Shown: positions 47,782-56,881 of the stretch, piece after piece
Layout: every line of letters begins with the position of its first letter
How positions within the stretch are numbered: the first letter of the stretch is position 1
From: JABMMZ01 sp040386935
Lineage (GTDB): Bacteria > Bacteroidota > Bacteroidia > NS11-12g > UBA955
Assembly (NCBI GenBank): GCA_040386935.1
Contig: JAZKEQ010000018.1
Location: forward strand, 45,690 to 109,689
DNA: 64,000 nucleotides
Direction of reading: 5' to 3'
The notes under the pieces: model-generated
The model's database searches: none
Told to the model about the DNA's origin: nothing
The model's input: only the letters and a program-made list of their open reading frames with translations
Translations under genes and position numbers: made by a program

Positions 47782-47855
47782 TTACCACCATTTTTAGTAT
47801 ATACCCAAATAAGGTATATACTAATAAACAGTAGCTCTAGTTTTAGTTTTTCAAT
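47782..47855 (+). repeat. Structured repeat unit, copy 1
   Basis: A 74-base unit: TTACCACC lead; stem arm TAGTATATACC (47795-47805), seven-base loop, arm GGTATATACTA (47813-47823), then the tail ATAAACAGTAGCTCTAG followed by TTTTAGTTTTTCAAT. The same order recurs in copies 2 and 3. Confidence 0.85.
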
Positions 47856-47863
47856 TTAATGTT

Positions 47864-47881
47864 GCACAGCTTGTTCTGTGC
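47864..47881. repeat. Extra hairpin between repeat copies 1 and 2
   Basis: GCACAG (47864-47869) pairs with CTGTGC (47876-47881) across a six-base loop; outer GTTG and CAAC (47861 and 47897) might extend it. It is not part of the repeated unit. Confidence 0.4.
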
Positions 47882-47907
47882 GCTCTTGCTATGTAACAAC
47901 TTCCACT

Positions 47908-47985
47908 TTACCACCGCCCACTAGTATACGCCCTTGTCAGGCATATACTAATAAACAGTAGTTCTAGTTTTAGTTTTAGTTTTTT
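47908..47985 (+). repeat. Structured repeat unit, copy 2
   Basis: The same unit: TTACCACC lead; stem arms TAGTATACGCC (47922-47932) and GGCATATACTA (47940-47950), seven-base loop; tail ATAAACAGTAGTTCTAG plus TTTTAG repeats. Relative to copy 1 the ninth stem pair is G-C instead of A-T, and the eighth is C opposite A (G-U if read from the minus strand). Confidence 0.85.
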
Positions 47986-47992
47986 GTTTTAG

Positions 47993-48070
47993 TACCACTG
48001 TCCTTTAGCATATACCCTAGTACGGGGTATATGCTAAATAAAACAGTAGCTCTAGTTTTAGTTTTTCAAT
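47993..48070 (+). repeat. Structured repeat unit, copy 3
   Basis: The same unit with the longest stem: 14 perfect pairs, 48004-48017 against 48025-48038, seven-base loop. The core arms are TAGCATATACC and GGTATATGCTA, so the fourth pair is C-G where copies 1 and 2 have T-A. The tail AATAAAACAGTAGCTCTAG has one extra A. Confidence 0.85.
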
Positions 48071-48417
48071 GTAAGAACGTATTGTAACATATTGAGTATA
48101 AATACTTAATGAGTATAAACCCTTATAATTTCAACATGTTATAAACAAATATAGAGCGGGTTCCGATAAAAAAAATAAAACCTTCATTAAAGCTTTCTAA
48201 TGGCAATTATATATCTCATTTTCAATGCGATAAAAATTAATAATTTTTATAAATAATGCATATATGATGGAATAGTGATAAATGGGTCAATTTGGGTAAT
48301 GGTATTTTTTACCCATGTTATACTAAGGGATTTTTTTATATCACTATTAATAGACTACGCCTAATTATTTCATATTAAATTTAAGACTGATAAAATAATC
48401 TGGAAGATTTTTTAGGC
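48071..48417. other. AT-rich spacer between repeat island and tRNA genes
   Basis: No gene or clear structure seen. The phrase GAGTATAAA occurs twice near 48094 and 48111. Confidence 0.5.
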
Positions 48418-48449
48418 AAAAAAATAGCCAGTAATAAAACTAGCTATTT
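48418..48449 (-). terminator. Terminator of the tRNA-Leu gene
   Basis: On the minus strand AAATAGCTAG (48449-48440) pairs with CTGGCTATTT (48431-48422) with one G-U pair and an eight-base loop, followed by T residues to 48418. It lies directly after the tRNA. Confidence 0.65.
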
Positions 48450-48453
48450 AATG

Positions 48454-48537
48454 TACCCGGGGCGGGACTTGAACCCGCACAGCCGTGAAGCCACAGGATT
48501 TTAAGTCCTGCGTGTCTACCGATTCCACCACCCGGGC
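48454..48537 (-). tRNA. tRNA-Leu(UAA): tRNA-Leu, anticodon UAA
   Basis: An 84-base class II tRNA with a long variable arm. The acceptor GCCCGGG pairs with CCCGGGT (first pair G-U); the anticodon stem CAGGA/TCCTG encloses loop CTTAAAA with anticodon TAA; the T arm is GCGGG-TTCAAGT-CCCGC. CCA is not encoded. It reads UUA codons. Confidence 0.95.
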
Positions 48538-48552
48538 AGGGGGTAAAATAAA

Positions 48553-48573
48553 AAAGCCCAAAAATTGGGCTTT
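48553..48573 (-). terminator. Hairpin terminator between the two tRNA genes
   Basis: AAAGCCCAA (48553-48561) pairs perfectly with TTGGGCTTT (48565-48573) across a three-base loop. On the minus strand it follows tRNA-Gly and ends in T residues; it could stop transcription either way. Confidence 0.65.
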
Positions 48574-48582
48574 ATACCTTTG

Positions 48583-48655
48583 AGCGAGAAACGAGGTTCG
48601 AACTCGCGACCTCAACCTTGGCAAGGTTGCGCTCTACCAACTGAGCTATTCTCGC
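48583..48655 (-). tRNA. tRNA-Gly(GCC): tRNA-Gly, anticodon GCC
   Basis: A 73-base tRNA: acceptor GCGAGAA/TTCTCGC, D arm with AGCTCAGTTGGTAGAGC, anticodon stem CAACC/GGTTG with loop TTGCCAA, T arm GCGAG-TTCGAAC-CTCGT. CCA is not encoded. It reads GGC and GGU. Confidence 0.95.
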
Positions 48656-48743
48656 ATTTTTTTCAGAACTTTGTCCCTTACGGGGCTGCAAATATAAAAA
48701 TATTTTCTTTCTCCTTTCAAAAAAATTACAAAAAAAATTAAAT

Positions 48744-49871
48744 ATGTCTTACCATCCTTCATATTGGGAACGCTCCGTACTGCTGAAACCCTTTGATTTT
48801 ATTGTGCTTGGTGCAGGTATCATCGGTAAACAAATTGCCATAAAAATTAAATTGAAAAACCCTTCTGCCCGTATTGCTTTGGTCGATAAATACCCCATCT
48901 CCTATGGTGCCAGCACCCGTAATGCCGGTTTTGCCTGCTTCGGAAGTATCAGCGAAATACTGGATGATTTTTCAAGATCATCCGAAGACCAGGTGATTGC
49001 TTTGGCAGAAAAACGCTACCGCGGCATCAATCAACTTGTCAAAGAATTTGGTGCATCTGCTATAGGTTACAGGCCTACAGGAAGTCATGAAATATTTGAT
49101 CATACACAAACTGAAGCAAAGGTTGAGGCAATGGATGCACTTGATAGAATCAATGGCTTAATGAAAGAGGCAACAGGTTTAACCTCTATTTTTAAAAGGG
49201 CAACCAACAGCACCTTTCAGTTCAATGCCTTAAGTGATTCTATTCACAATCAATACGAAGGCATGCTGAATTCCGGATTGTTAAATGCAACCGTGGCTGA
49301 CAAGGCGCATAGTATGGGTATTATTCCACTTTATGGTTTTGATGTCAAATCATTCGAAAAAATTTCATCCGGATACCGGCTTTATTCTGCAGAAGGCATG
49401 ACATTAGATACCAATCAACTTATTATTGCCAATAACGCCTTTGCCGGTCAGTTAATTCCCAACATTGATGTGGTACCTGCCCGCGGACAGATTATTGTTA
49501 CTCATCCAATTGAAAACCTCTCTTTTGATGGCATATTTTTCTCTGATAAAGGTTATGTCTATTTCAGAAATATCGACGACAGAGTATTAATTGGTGGCGG
49601 CAGAAATCATTTTTATAAAGAAGAAGAGACCTTTGATTTTGAGGGCAGCAATCAGGTAAAATCATACCTCGAGAATTATTTAAAAACAATCGTATTGCCC
49701 GATCAACCATTTGAAATAGATATGCACTGGAGCGGCATTATGGCCATGGGTGCAGAAAAACTACCCATTGTAAAACGCCTAGACAATCACTTGTTATTAT
49801 GTGTTAGAATGAGTGGCATGGGTGTAGCGCTGGGGCCTGTATTGAGCGATGAGATAGCTGCTATGGTTTAG
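48744..49871 (+). CDS. FAD-dependent oxidoreductase of the DAO family
   Basis: A 375-residue flavoprotein. The dinucleotide-binding motif is DFIVLGAGIIGKQIA (about 19-33) with the acidic residue in ALVDKYPI, then YGASTRNAGFACFGS, and a C-terminal FAD-closing segment (RMSGMGVALGP). The family covers amino-acid and amine oxidases such as glycine oxidase and gamma-glutamylputrescine oxidase; the substrate is undecided. The conserved phrase ARGQIIVTHP supports it. Its stop overlaps that of the convergent giant gene by four bases (TTAG). Confidence 0.85.
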   Translation: MSYHPSYWERSVLLKPFDFIVLGAGIIGKQIAIKIKLKNPSARIALVDKYPISYGASTRNAGFACFGSISEILDDFSRSSEDQVIALAEKRYRGINQLVKEFGASAIGYRPTGSHEIFDHTQTEAKVEAMDALDRINGLMKEATGLTSIFKRATNSTFQFNALSDSIHNQYEGMLNSGLLNATVADKAHSMGIIPLYGFDVKSFEKISSGYRLYSAEGMTLDTNQLIIANNAFAGQLIPNIDVVPARGQIIVTHPIENLSFDGIFFSDKGYVYFRNIDDRVLIGGGRNHFYKEEETFDFEGSNQVKSYLENYLKTIVLPDQPFEIDMHWSGIMAMGAEKLPIVKRLDNHLLLCVRMSGMGVALGPVLSDEIAAMV

Positions 49872-52800
49872 TGTATCACCACTATTTTATAATTATACAC
49901 TCTGGCTTTTTCAATAATTCGCAAGTTGTATAAGCCATTTGGCCATGTTTCGGTGTTGATAGATACTGTGCCATCCACTACATTGGCGCTGTTTTGATAA
50001 ATAATTTGCCCGGTAGCGTTACTTACATCAAAATTGATGGACTTAATCTGAGGTTGTTTCACGCCTATAGTCAATGTTTGATCAGCAGGATTTGGATAGA
50101 CTACAAACGCATTTAAACCGGTAAATAAATCTATTGTTTTATGTGCTAAAACGGTACTCAGGCCTGATCTGTCAATACCCTTCAAAACATAAGTTGCTGG
50201 AAATTTATAGGCCATATCATCGATAACTTCGAAATATGCAGGGTTGCCATTGGCTTGAGGATGATAAATGGTTTGCACCAACTGATTGGATTCTCCATCA
50301 TCTCGCCACACTTCATAACCGGTGTATTCGCCATTGTTAATTATCTGCCAGTTGATTTTCACTGAATGGCTGCCGGTCTTTACTGCATCAAAACTCAGCA
50401 ATTCAATAGGAAGTGCAGTTCCGGAAAGTCCAAAAGAAAGCTGACATAGTGTTTTGGCACATGGGTTTCTGTTTTCGTCAATCACCAATATGTAAGTTTT
50501 GTCATTGGCCAGGCTATCAAAATTGTAATACCCGTTTGATTGTACGATCAGTGTTGTGTCGAATTGTGTACCCAATCCCGGGCAAGCAGCTGAATCAAAC
50601 AAACTAATGCGCAGCCCATTGTAACAATTGCTCATTGAAAAAATATTAATATCGAGCGTTTTCAGGAAGTTAGGAGCCAAAGTGTGAAATTTATAAAAGA
50701 GTGTATTACAAGCTGCATAGCCGTAGGCATTGGGTTCGCTACCAAATGTTTTTGCCCCGCACATATCCCCGTAATAAATTCTTGCACCATCTTCATTGAT
50801 GAGGTAAGCGTTGTTACATTGATCGTTGGGTTGTGGATTCGGCATTCTGATTACCATTGTATCAACACTGCGACAGCCGCCTTTAGCTATTTCCCATAGC
50901 AAGCGATATGATCCGCTATCTAATCCATTGACTCTACAGGTATCTGCATTTGGTTCTAATAAATTGGGTGTATTCTTTCCACTTAAAACAGTCCAGGTAC
51001 CCGTGCCGGTTGTTGGCTTATTCCCTGCCATTTGCGTAAATTCAAGGCAGGTTGTAATATCAGGACCCGCATCACTTAATGTTGGAATAGAGTCTACTGA
51101 AATGGTGATTGAATCTAATGTAGCATTACAAACACCACTAGATACTGTCCACCTGAATACATATGTTCCGGCATTTAAACCGCTGACGGTTGTATTGGCC
51201 GAATCAGGCAATGCAATGATAGCACCTGTGCCGCGTTGTAGTGTCCAACGCCCTGTTCCCGTATCAGGCCTGTTGGCTGATATGCTCACCGGTACGTATA
51301 AACAATACTGACTATCCTGATCAGTTCTGGCAATAGAAGGTGAAACATTGACTTCGATTCTAACCGTATCATAAGAATAACAATTGCCATTCTGAATGGT
51401 ATACATGATATCCCTTACACCCTCACTTAATGCATAAATGCCGGTATTATAAAGTGTGTCATCGCCAAAATTTATGGTGCTACCGTTTAATTGAGTCCAT
51501 AATCCCCTTCCTGTTATGGGATTATTGCCATCTAACTTCATACTGTCTGCATTACACAGAACCGTATCAATGCCTGCATTGGCTTGAGTAGGCTGGGCAA
51601 AAGGTACATAAATCGTTACAGTATCACTTGAAGACGGACAAAATCCATTATCTATTGCCCACATAAATTTATAGGAGCCAACTATAAGATTACTAACGGC
51701 TGTTTTCGGATTAATTAAAGAATTAATAGTGGCTGTATTAGGTCCGCTTAATTGTTGCCATGCTGCAGATGTATTGGCACTTGCTGTAGCATTCAGTGAA
51801 ATGGCAGGAGGGCATATTGTGGTGTCGTTGCCAGCAAAAGCAGCAGCAGATGAATCAAAATTTCTAATCAGCACCACATCGCTATTGGTACAGGTTTGAC
51901 GCTTGCTGGTCCATTGAAAGAGGAAGGTGCCATTAGGTGAATTCAGGTAATAAGCGTTAGGGGCATTAATATTGCTAAAACTGCCTCCTGATGGACCATT
52001 TACCACCGACCATGTGCCGGTATCGGGTAAAACTGAATTTGCGTTTAAAAAGAAGGTATCTTTATTGCAATAATTAACATCAAATCCGGCAAATGCTTTT
52101 GTTGCTGTATCACTTATTTTTATCTGAACTGTATCAGAGCCTCCGGGACATCCATAGGCAGAATCTATAGTATATGCAAAATTATAGGGCGACCCTATAC
52201 TGTTTAGATTTGTCGCAATTGCTGTGCTGACTCCCGTGGTATCAATGGTGGCAGACCCTCCACTGTATTTGGTCCAAAATCCTTTTGATCCAATTGTTCC
52301 AATCAAGTTCGCAGAATAAACATTGCAAAATACAGCATCAGGTCCTGCATTGGCAGGTAAAACAATGGTATCGGTTCTATTGCTGTACATGCTTGGACAT
52401 TTACCAAATGATGGTATTGCATTCCACCTGAAATGATAAATTCCGGATACTAAATTACTGACAAGGGTATTGGCTGAATCGCTGCTGGCAAATGTGGGTG
52501 AATTAGGATTTAAGCCGTACATCGACCAATACCCTTGTCCATATTGCAGGCGATTGGCATTAATAAAAATACTTCCCGGATTGCACCATACCCTACCTGG
52601 GCTTGCTACGGGCACTGTTGCGGGTTCTGATATATTTACCATGACATCATCAGAACTTGAAGGACATGCGCCATTTGTAATAGTCCAACGATACACATAA
52701 GTGCCCCCGTTAAGATTTAAAATATGGGTGTTGGCTGAATCAGGGAAAACCATATTTCCACCCCCTGAACCGATAAAGAGTCGCCATTGCGCTTGCCCTA

Positions 52801-55084
52801 CCACCGGAGGAACTGCATTCATCACAACATTTCTTGAACATGTATCAATATCTCGTCCTGCATAGGCTGTTGAGGTAGGTTTACTTATACTGATACGTAC
52901 AGTGTCTCGGCTGTCTTCGCAGGTTCCCCTGCTGATGCGCCATTCATACACATAGTGTCCTGATGTAACATTTGTAACGAGCGTGTTATAAACGGTATCG
53001 TTTTCAATTGCATGTGGTGGTCCTGCTAATTTTGTCCAACGACCTGTGCCATCCCATGGTGTATTGCCATCCAATCTGAATCGCGTTGTGGTATCGGGTA
53101 AACACCTGTCGAATCCAGCAGAAGATGGTTTTGGTCCTAATAAACTGTCGGTTGTAATTACAACAGTATCTTCACCCTGTCCACAACCATTAAAAATGCG
53201 CCAGATAAACATGTATTGATGGCTTTTTTGAAGTCCGCTAACACGGGCGTTATAGGCATTAGAATCAGAAAACACAATACCTGAATCGGGCACTACACGC
53301 CACCGTCCAAAAGCATTCGAATCGGGTTGATTGCCATTCAGATATAAGTAACCTCCATAACAAAGGGTTCTGTCCGGACCTGCATTTACATAAGCCGGTA
53401 ATGAATCAGAAACAAATACTGTCACATCATCCTGTCGAGGTGTGCAAGCGGGTCCTCCGCTTATCAACCATCTGTATTGGTATTGCCCTGCTATTAATTG
53501 ACTGACTGTTGTCACATTATCACTTGAGTCTTTAATAACCGATTGATTGGGGCCTAATAGTTGACTCCACTGCCCAAATCCTACCGAGGGAATATTGCCT
53601 GCGATTTCTGTCGTGTCATTATCACAATTAATTAATTGATCGCTGCCTGCATTGGCAAAAGACGGAATCTTGGAGACTATCACCCTTACATCATCATCTG
53701 AATTGACACAACCAGCACCTGTACCGCTTTGTCTTGAGATTCTGAATATATAATTACCGGGATACAGCATATTAGAGAAATTAACCATTCTGCTGTATTG
53801 CGTTCTTACCAGACTGGTATAAGGACCGCTCAGCAATGTATGAAGATAGGTTCTGCCACCTGTATCGTTGTAAGTAATATTAACTGAGTCCTGATCACAT
53901 GGCAATATTCTATCAGGAGAGGCTTGAATAAATGGCGTATCAATATATGTAATAGTGGCTTGAACACTGTCTCTACAACCAGTAAAAGGATTCGCCATAT
54001 AATACCTGAAAACGTACAAATTGCCTCCTTTTGCGATGAGGTTAGAAACTGTCGTAGATGGAGAATTGATTGGATTGATGGTGGCTACACTTGGGCCAAA
54101 TATCTGACGCCATCTGCAGGTATCATTGACAAAAATTGGTCTTACACCCGATAAAACTGCACTTGTAGGTCGATCGCAGAAAAATAAACTGGTTGCTGTA
54201 ACCGGAGAAAGCGTACCAACAGGTGGGGGAACAACAAAACTTACAGTATCCGAGCCGGTAATACATGGTCCTGTAACATCGTATGCAAAAACATAGACGC
54301 CTTGTACAAGCCCTGACACCGTGGTTCTATAAAAATTAGGGTTGGAGATAAATGGAATATTGGGACCGCTGACGGCTGTCCATCTGCCTGATTGGCCACC
54401 TAATCCTGTTCCGCAAAATGTACCAGCAAGTGTTGTGCTGGTAGTGGTTGTATAACATCCATCCAATGTATCGTCAGCAGAAGCATCAACAAATGGACTA
54501 CCTCCAAAATTTGTGACAATCATTTCATCATAGGTAGTGCAACCGTTAACATTGGTGATTGTCCATCTCAAAACCGTTAAGCCTCCATTATTAAAAGATG
54601 CATTAAAAGCTGAATTGTAAAGTGTGTCATTGGTTATGGAGATTGAGGCTGAATTTACCCCCCTTATTGTCCATTTACCACTTTCTCCGGCAGCCGGCTG
54701 GTTGCCTGCAAGTGCTGATACCGAAGGGCAAAGTCCGAAGTCGGGACCTGCATTGGCAATGGTTGAGTTCAATACAGTAAAAGAAACATCATCTTTTGTT
54801 TTTGTACCATCCTGGCAAGTGGCTGAAATTGAAAATTTGTAGGCCCCGGCTGTAAAGCCTGTTATCTGAGTTACCAATGAATTTGGCGATAGAATAGTGA
54901 CAGATGGGCCCGAAATCTGGTTCCATGTAATTGCACCAGAAAATAACCCTCCCCTTGAACCGGAAAGAAAAATACTATCTGACAAACAATAGTTATTGCC
55001 TACACCTGCATTTACAGAGCAGTTTTGCGCTTTAACCACATAAAATGTCAGAATAAAAACTAAACAAGTTATTACTCCTCTCAA
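49868..55084 (-). CDS. Giant T9SS type A surface protein with about 16 Ig/PKD-like repeats
   Basis: A 1738-residue secreted protein. Signal peptide about 1-19, then by eye 16 tandem repeats of about 85 residues (about 20-1400). Each begins with a motif like NAGPDxxLC, has a central G(R/K)W(T/S) strand and ends with FxWxIxNGxC, so most repeats carry two cysteines that could form an internal disulfide. A non-repeat domain (about 1400-1545, seven or more Cys) follows, then an FN3-like linker (LPIELLSFDAV) and a type A sorting domain (VVYPNPADQTLTIGV, WPNGLYNLRI). The only start is TTG at 55084, with a stop codon directly upstream. It is probably a long stalk or adhesin. Confidence 0.88.
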   Translation of the reverse strand: MRGVITCLVFILTFYVVKAQNCSVNAGVGNNYCLSDSIFLSGSRGGLFSGAITWNQISGPSVTILSPNSLVTQITGFTAGAYKFSISATCQDGTKTKDDVSFTVLNSTIANAGPDFGLCPSVSALAGNQPAAGESGKWTIRGVNSASISITNDTLYNSAFNASFNNGGLTVLRWTITNVNGCTTYDEMIVTNFGGSPFVDASADDTLDGCYTTTTSTTLAGTFCGTGLGGQSGRWTAVSGPNIPFISNPNFYRTTVSGLVQGVYVFAYDVTGPCITGSDTVSFVVPPPVGTLSPVTATSLFFCDRPTSAVLSGVRPIFVNDTCRWRQIFGPSVATINPINSPSTTVSNLIAKGGNLYVFRYYMANPFTGCRDSVQATITYIDTPFIQASPDRILPCDQDSVNITYNDTGGRTYLHTLLSGPYTSLVRTQYSRMVNFSNMLYPGNYIFRISRQSGTGAGCVNSDDDVRVIVSKIPSFANAGSDQLINCDNDTTEIAGNIPSVGFGQWSQLLGPNQSVIKDSSDNVTTVSQLIAGQYQYRWLISGGPACTPRQDDVTVFVSDSLPAYVNAGPDRTLCYGGYLYLNGNQPDSNAFGRWRVVPDSGIVFSDSNAYNARVSGLQKSHQYMFIWRIFNGCGQGEDTVVITTDSLLGPKPSSAGFDRCLPDTTTRFRLDGNTPWDGTGRWTKLAGPPHAIENDTVYNTLVTNVTSGHYVYEWRISRGTCEDSRDTVRISISKPTSTAYAGRDIDTCSRNVVMNAVPPVVGQAQWRLFIGSGGGNMVFPDSANTHILNLNGGTYVYRWTITNGACPSSSDDVMVNISEPATVPVASPGRVWCNPGSIFINANRLQYGQGYWSMYGLNPNSPTFASSDSANTLVSNLVSGIYHFRWNAIPSFGKCPSMYSNRTDTIVLPANAGPDAVFCNVYSANLIGTIGSKGFWTKYSGGSATIDTTGVSTAIATNLNSIGSPYNFAYTIDSAYGCPGGSDTVQIKISDTATKAFAGFDVNYCNKDTFFLNANSVLPDTGTWSVVNGPSGGSFSNINAPNAYYLNSPNGTFLFQWTSKRQTCTNSDVVLIRNFDSSAAAFAGNDTTICPPAISLNATASANTSAAWQQLSGPNTATINSLINPKTAVSNLIVGSYKFMWAIDNGFCPSSSDTVTIYVPFAQPTQANAGIDTVLCNADSMKLDGNNPITGRGLWTQLNGSTINFGDDTLYNTGIYALSEGVRDIMYTIQNGNCYSYDTVRIEVNVSPSIARTDQDSQYCLYVPVSISANRPDTGTGRWTLQRGTGAIIALPDSANTTVSGLNAGTYVFRWTVSSGVCNATLDSITISVDSIPTLSDAGPDITTCLEFTQMAGNKPTTGTGTWTVLSGKNTPNLLEPNADTCRVNGLDSGSYRLLWEIAKGGCRSVDTMVIRMPNPQPNDQCNNAYLINEDGARIYYGDMCGAKTFGSEPNAYGYAACNTLFYKFHTLAPNFLKTLDINIFSMSNCYNGLRISLFDSAACPGLGTQFDTTLIVQSNGYYNFDSLANDKTYILVIDENRNPCAKTLCQLSFGLSGTALPIELLSFDAVKTGSHSVKINWQIINNGEYTGYEVWRDDGESNQLVQTIYHPQANGNPAYFEVIDDMAYKFPATYVLKGIDRSGLSTVLAHKTIDLFTGLNAFVVYPNPADQTLTIGVKQPQIKSINFDVSNATGQIIYQNSANVVDGTVSINTETWPNGLYNLRIIEKARVYNYKIVVIH

Positions 55085-55187
55085 CTATTTTAACTATTAA
55101 CCCAATCCAAAAATAGTCATTTTTTCCAATTATCAAATCCCACAACAGGAAAATGACAATTAGATGATAGAGTACAAAAACTATGAA

Positions 55188-56699
55188 TTATAAGATATCC
55201 CGTAGAATTTCATCAACTACTTTGCGGTCATTGCTCAATCGTGGCACTTTATTCTGACCACCCAGTTTGCCTTTGCGCTTTAACCAGTTATAGAAAGTAT
55301 TATTGGGAAGGGCTGTAATCCGTGGAAGTTTCAATGCGATATCCTTGTGCCTTTTGGCTTCATAGTCGCTATTCACTTCTTTCAATTTATTGTCAAGCGC
55401 TATTGTAAAATCACTGATGCTATGGGGTTCTTTTTCAAATTCAATTAACCATTCATGGCCAGCGTCCTTGTCGCTATTCAAATAAATAGGTGCAGCTGTG
55501 TATTCTCTAATTTTGCTATCAGTCATTTGGCAGGCATGTGCAATGGCTTTTTCAGCATTCTCTATCACAACCTCTTCTCCAAATGCGTTCATGAATAGTT
55601 TTGTGCGGCCTGTAATGGTAAACTTATAAGGATTGACACTGGTGAAGCGAATGGTATCACCGAGTTGATATCGCCAAAGTCCACTGTTATTACTCATCAC
55701 TACGGCATAGGTTTCATTGGCTTCAACTTCTCCTAAAAGATATGTTTGAGGATTATTTGATTGCATCTCACTTACTTTTATGAATTCATAAAAAATCCCG
55801 TAATCCGGCATTAACATGAGGTCAGGATAATATAAATCATTTTGCATGCCGAAGAAACCTTCACTGGCATTATACGTTTCAAGATAATGCATATTCGACC
55901 CTTTTAAAAATTGTGAAAAAGGCTTTCTATAAGGCTCAAAACTTACGCCACCATGGATATATAATTCCAAATTGGGCCATAGCTCATGAATATCTTCAAT
56001 ACCGCGCATTTCCAGTAAACGTTCGAATAAAACGAGCGTCCATGTAGGTACACCGGAAATATTGGTGACATTTTCATTCACTGTCTGATTGGCCATTTTT
56101 TCAAGTTTCTGCTCCCAATCATCCATCAGCGCTATCGACTTATCAGGTGTCTTCAACAAATTCACCCAGGTCGGCATATTATTCATTAATACCGCACTTA
56201 AATCGCCATAATAAGAATTTTCATTGAAAGAATTGATTTTATGACTCCCTCCAATCAATAGGCCCTTGCCGTCAAAAATTTGTGTTTCGCTGACATTTGC
56301 ACAATAAAAACTTAGAATATCTCTTCCTCCTTGAAAATGGCATTCCTCCAATGTTTCAAAACTTACAGGTATGAATTTACTTTTATCGCTGGTGGTACCG
56401 CTGCTTTTTGCAAACCACATGATTTCACCCGGCCATAAAACATCCAGCTCCCCTTTCATTACCCGCTCAATATAGGGCTTGAGAGTTTCATAATCCTGGA
56501 TTGGAAATCGATTCTTAAAATCATTATAGGTTTGAATGGATTTGAAATCATAATGCTGCCCCCATTCAGTATTTTTGGCACTCTCCAGAAGGCGCTTCAT
56601 AACCTGCAACTGAACATCTGCAGCGTTATTAATGGTATTTTCAAGCACCGCCATGCGTTTGCGAAAATACCAACTCATTATAGTGCTAATTACTGGCAA
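55188..56699 (-). CDS. GH3 auxin-responsive promoter-family protein (acyl-adenylate/amide synthetase)
   Basis: A 503-residue cytoplasmic enzyme of the ANL superfamily, GH3 branch. The ATP/AMP motif 1 is KSSGTTSDKSKFIPVS, motif 2 YNASEGFFGMQ and motif 3 WRYQLGDTIRF. Plant GH3 proteins join amino acids to hormones; bacterial members are mostly of unknown substrate. The start is TTG at 56699, giving the MPVISTIMSWYFRKRM opening that other family members have; an ATG at 56678 would shorten it by seven residues. Confidence 0.88.
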   Translation of the reverse strand: MPVISTIMSWYFRKRMAVLENTINNAADVQLQVMKRLLESAKNTEWGQHYDFKSIQTYNDFKNRFPIQDYETLKPYIERVMKGELDVLWPGEIMWFAKSSGTTSDKSKFIPVSFETLEECHFQGGRDILSFYCANVSETQIFDGKGLLIGGSHKINSFNENSYYGDLSAVLMNNMPTWVNLLKTPDKSIALMDDWEQKLEKMANQTVNENVTNISGVPTWTLVLFERLLEMRGIEDIHELWPNLELYIHGGVSFEPYRKPFSQFLKGSNMHYLETYNASEGFFGMQNDLYYPDLMLMPDYGIFYEFIKVSEMQSNNPQTYLLGEVEANETYAVVMSNNSGLWRYQLGDTIRFTSVNPYKFTITGRTKLFMNAFGEEVVIENAEKAIAHACQMTDSKIREYTAAPIYLNSDKDAGHEWLIEFEKEPHSISDFTIALDNKLKEVNSDYEAKRHKDIALKLPRITALPNNTFYNWLKRKGKLGGQNKVPRLSNDRKVVDEILRDIL

Positions 56700-56868
56700 A
56701 TCTGTGGAAATTATTATTTATAAAGTAGTTGTTATAGTTTGATGTTTAATGCAAAAAATGCCATTAATAATCATTCAAAAATGCAAAAAAAAAATGCAAA
56801 ATCAAAGCGACTTTGAATTAAATCATTCTTGTGAGTTGCTATCAGCCGTTTTATAAATTTAATAATGT

Positions 56869-56876
56869 TAATTTTG
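56869..56876 (+). promoter_or_regulatory. -7 element directly before the IMPase-family gene
   Basis: TAATTTTG fits TAnnTTTG and ends five bases before the ATG at 56882, so transcription would start at or very near the start codon. No TTG at 19-21 bases upstream. Confidence 0.4.
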
Positions 56877-56881
56877 CTTCA

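Noticed and set aside
47782..48070. CRISPR array made of the three repeats
   Set aside because: Stem spacing is uneven (127 and 84 bases), repeats diverge by substitutions, inserts are of different lengths, and no cas gene is present.
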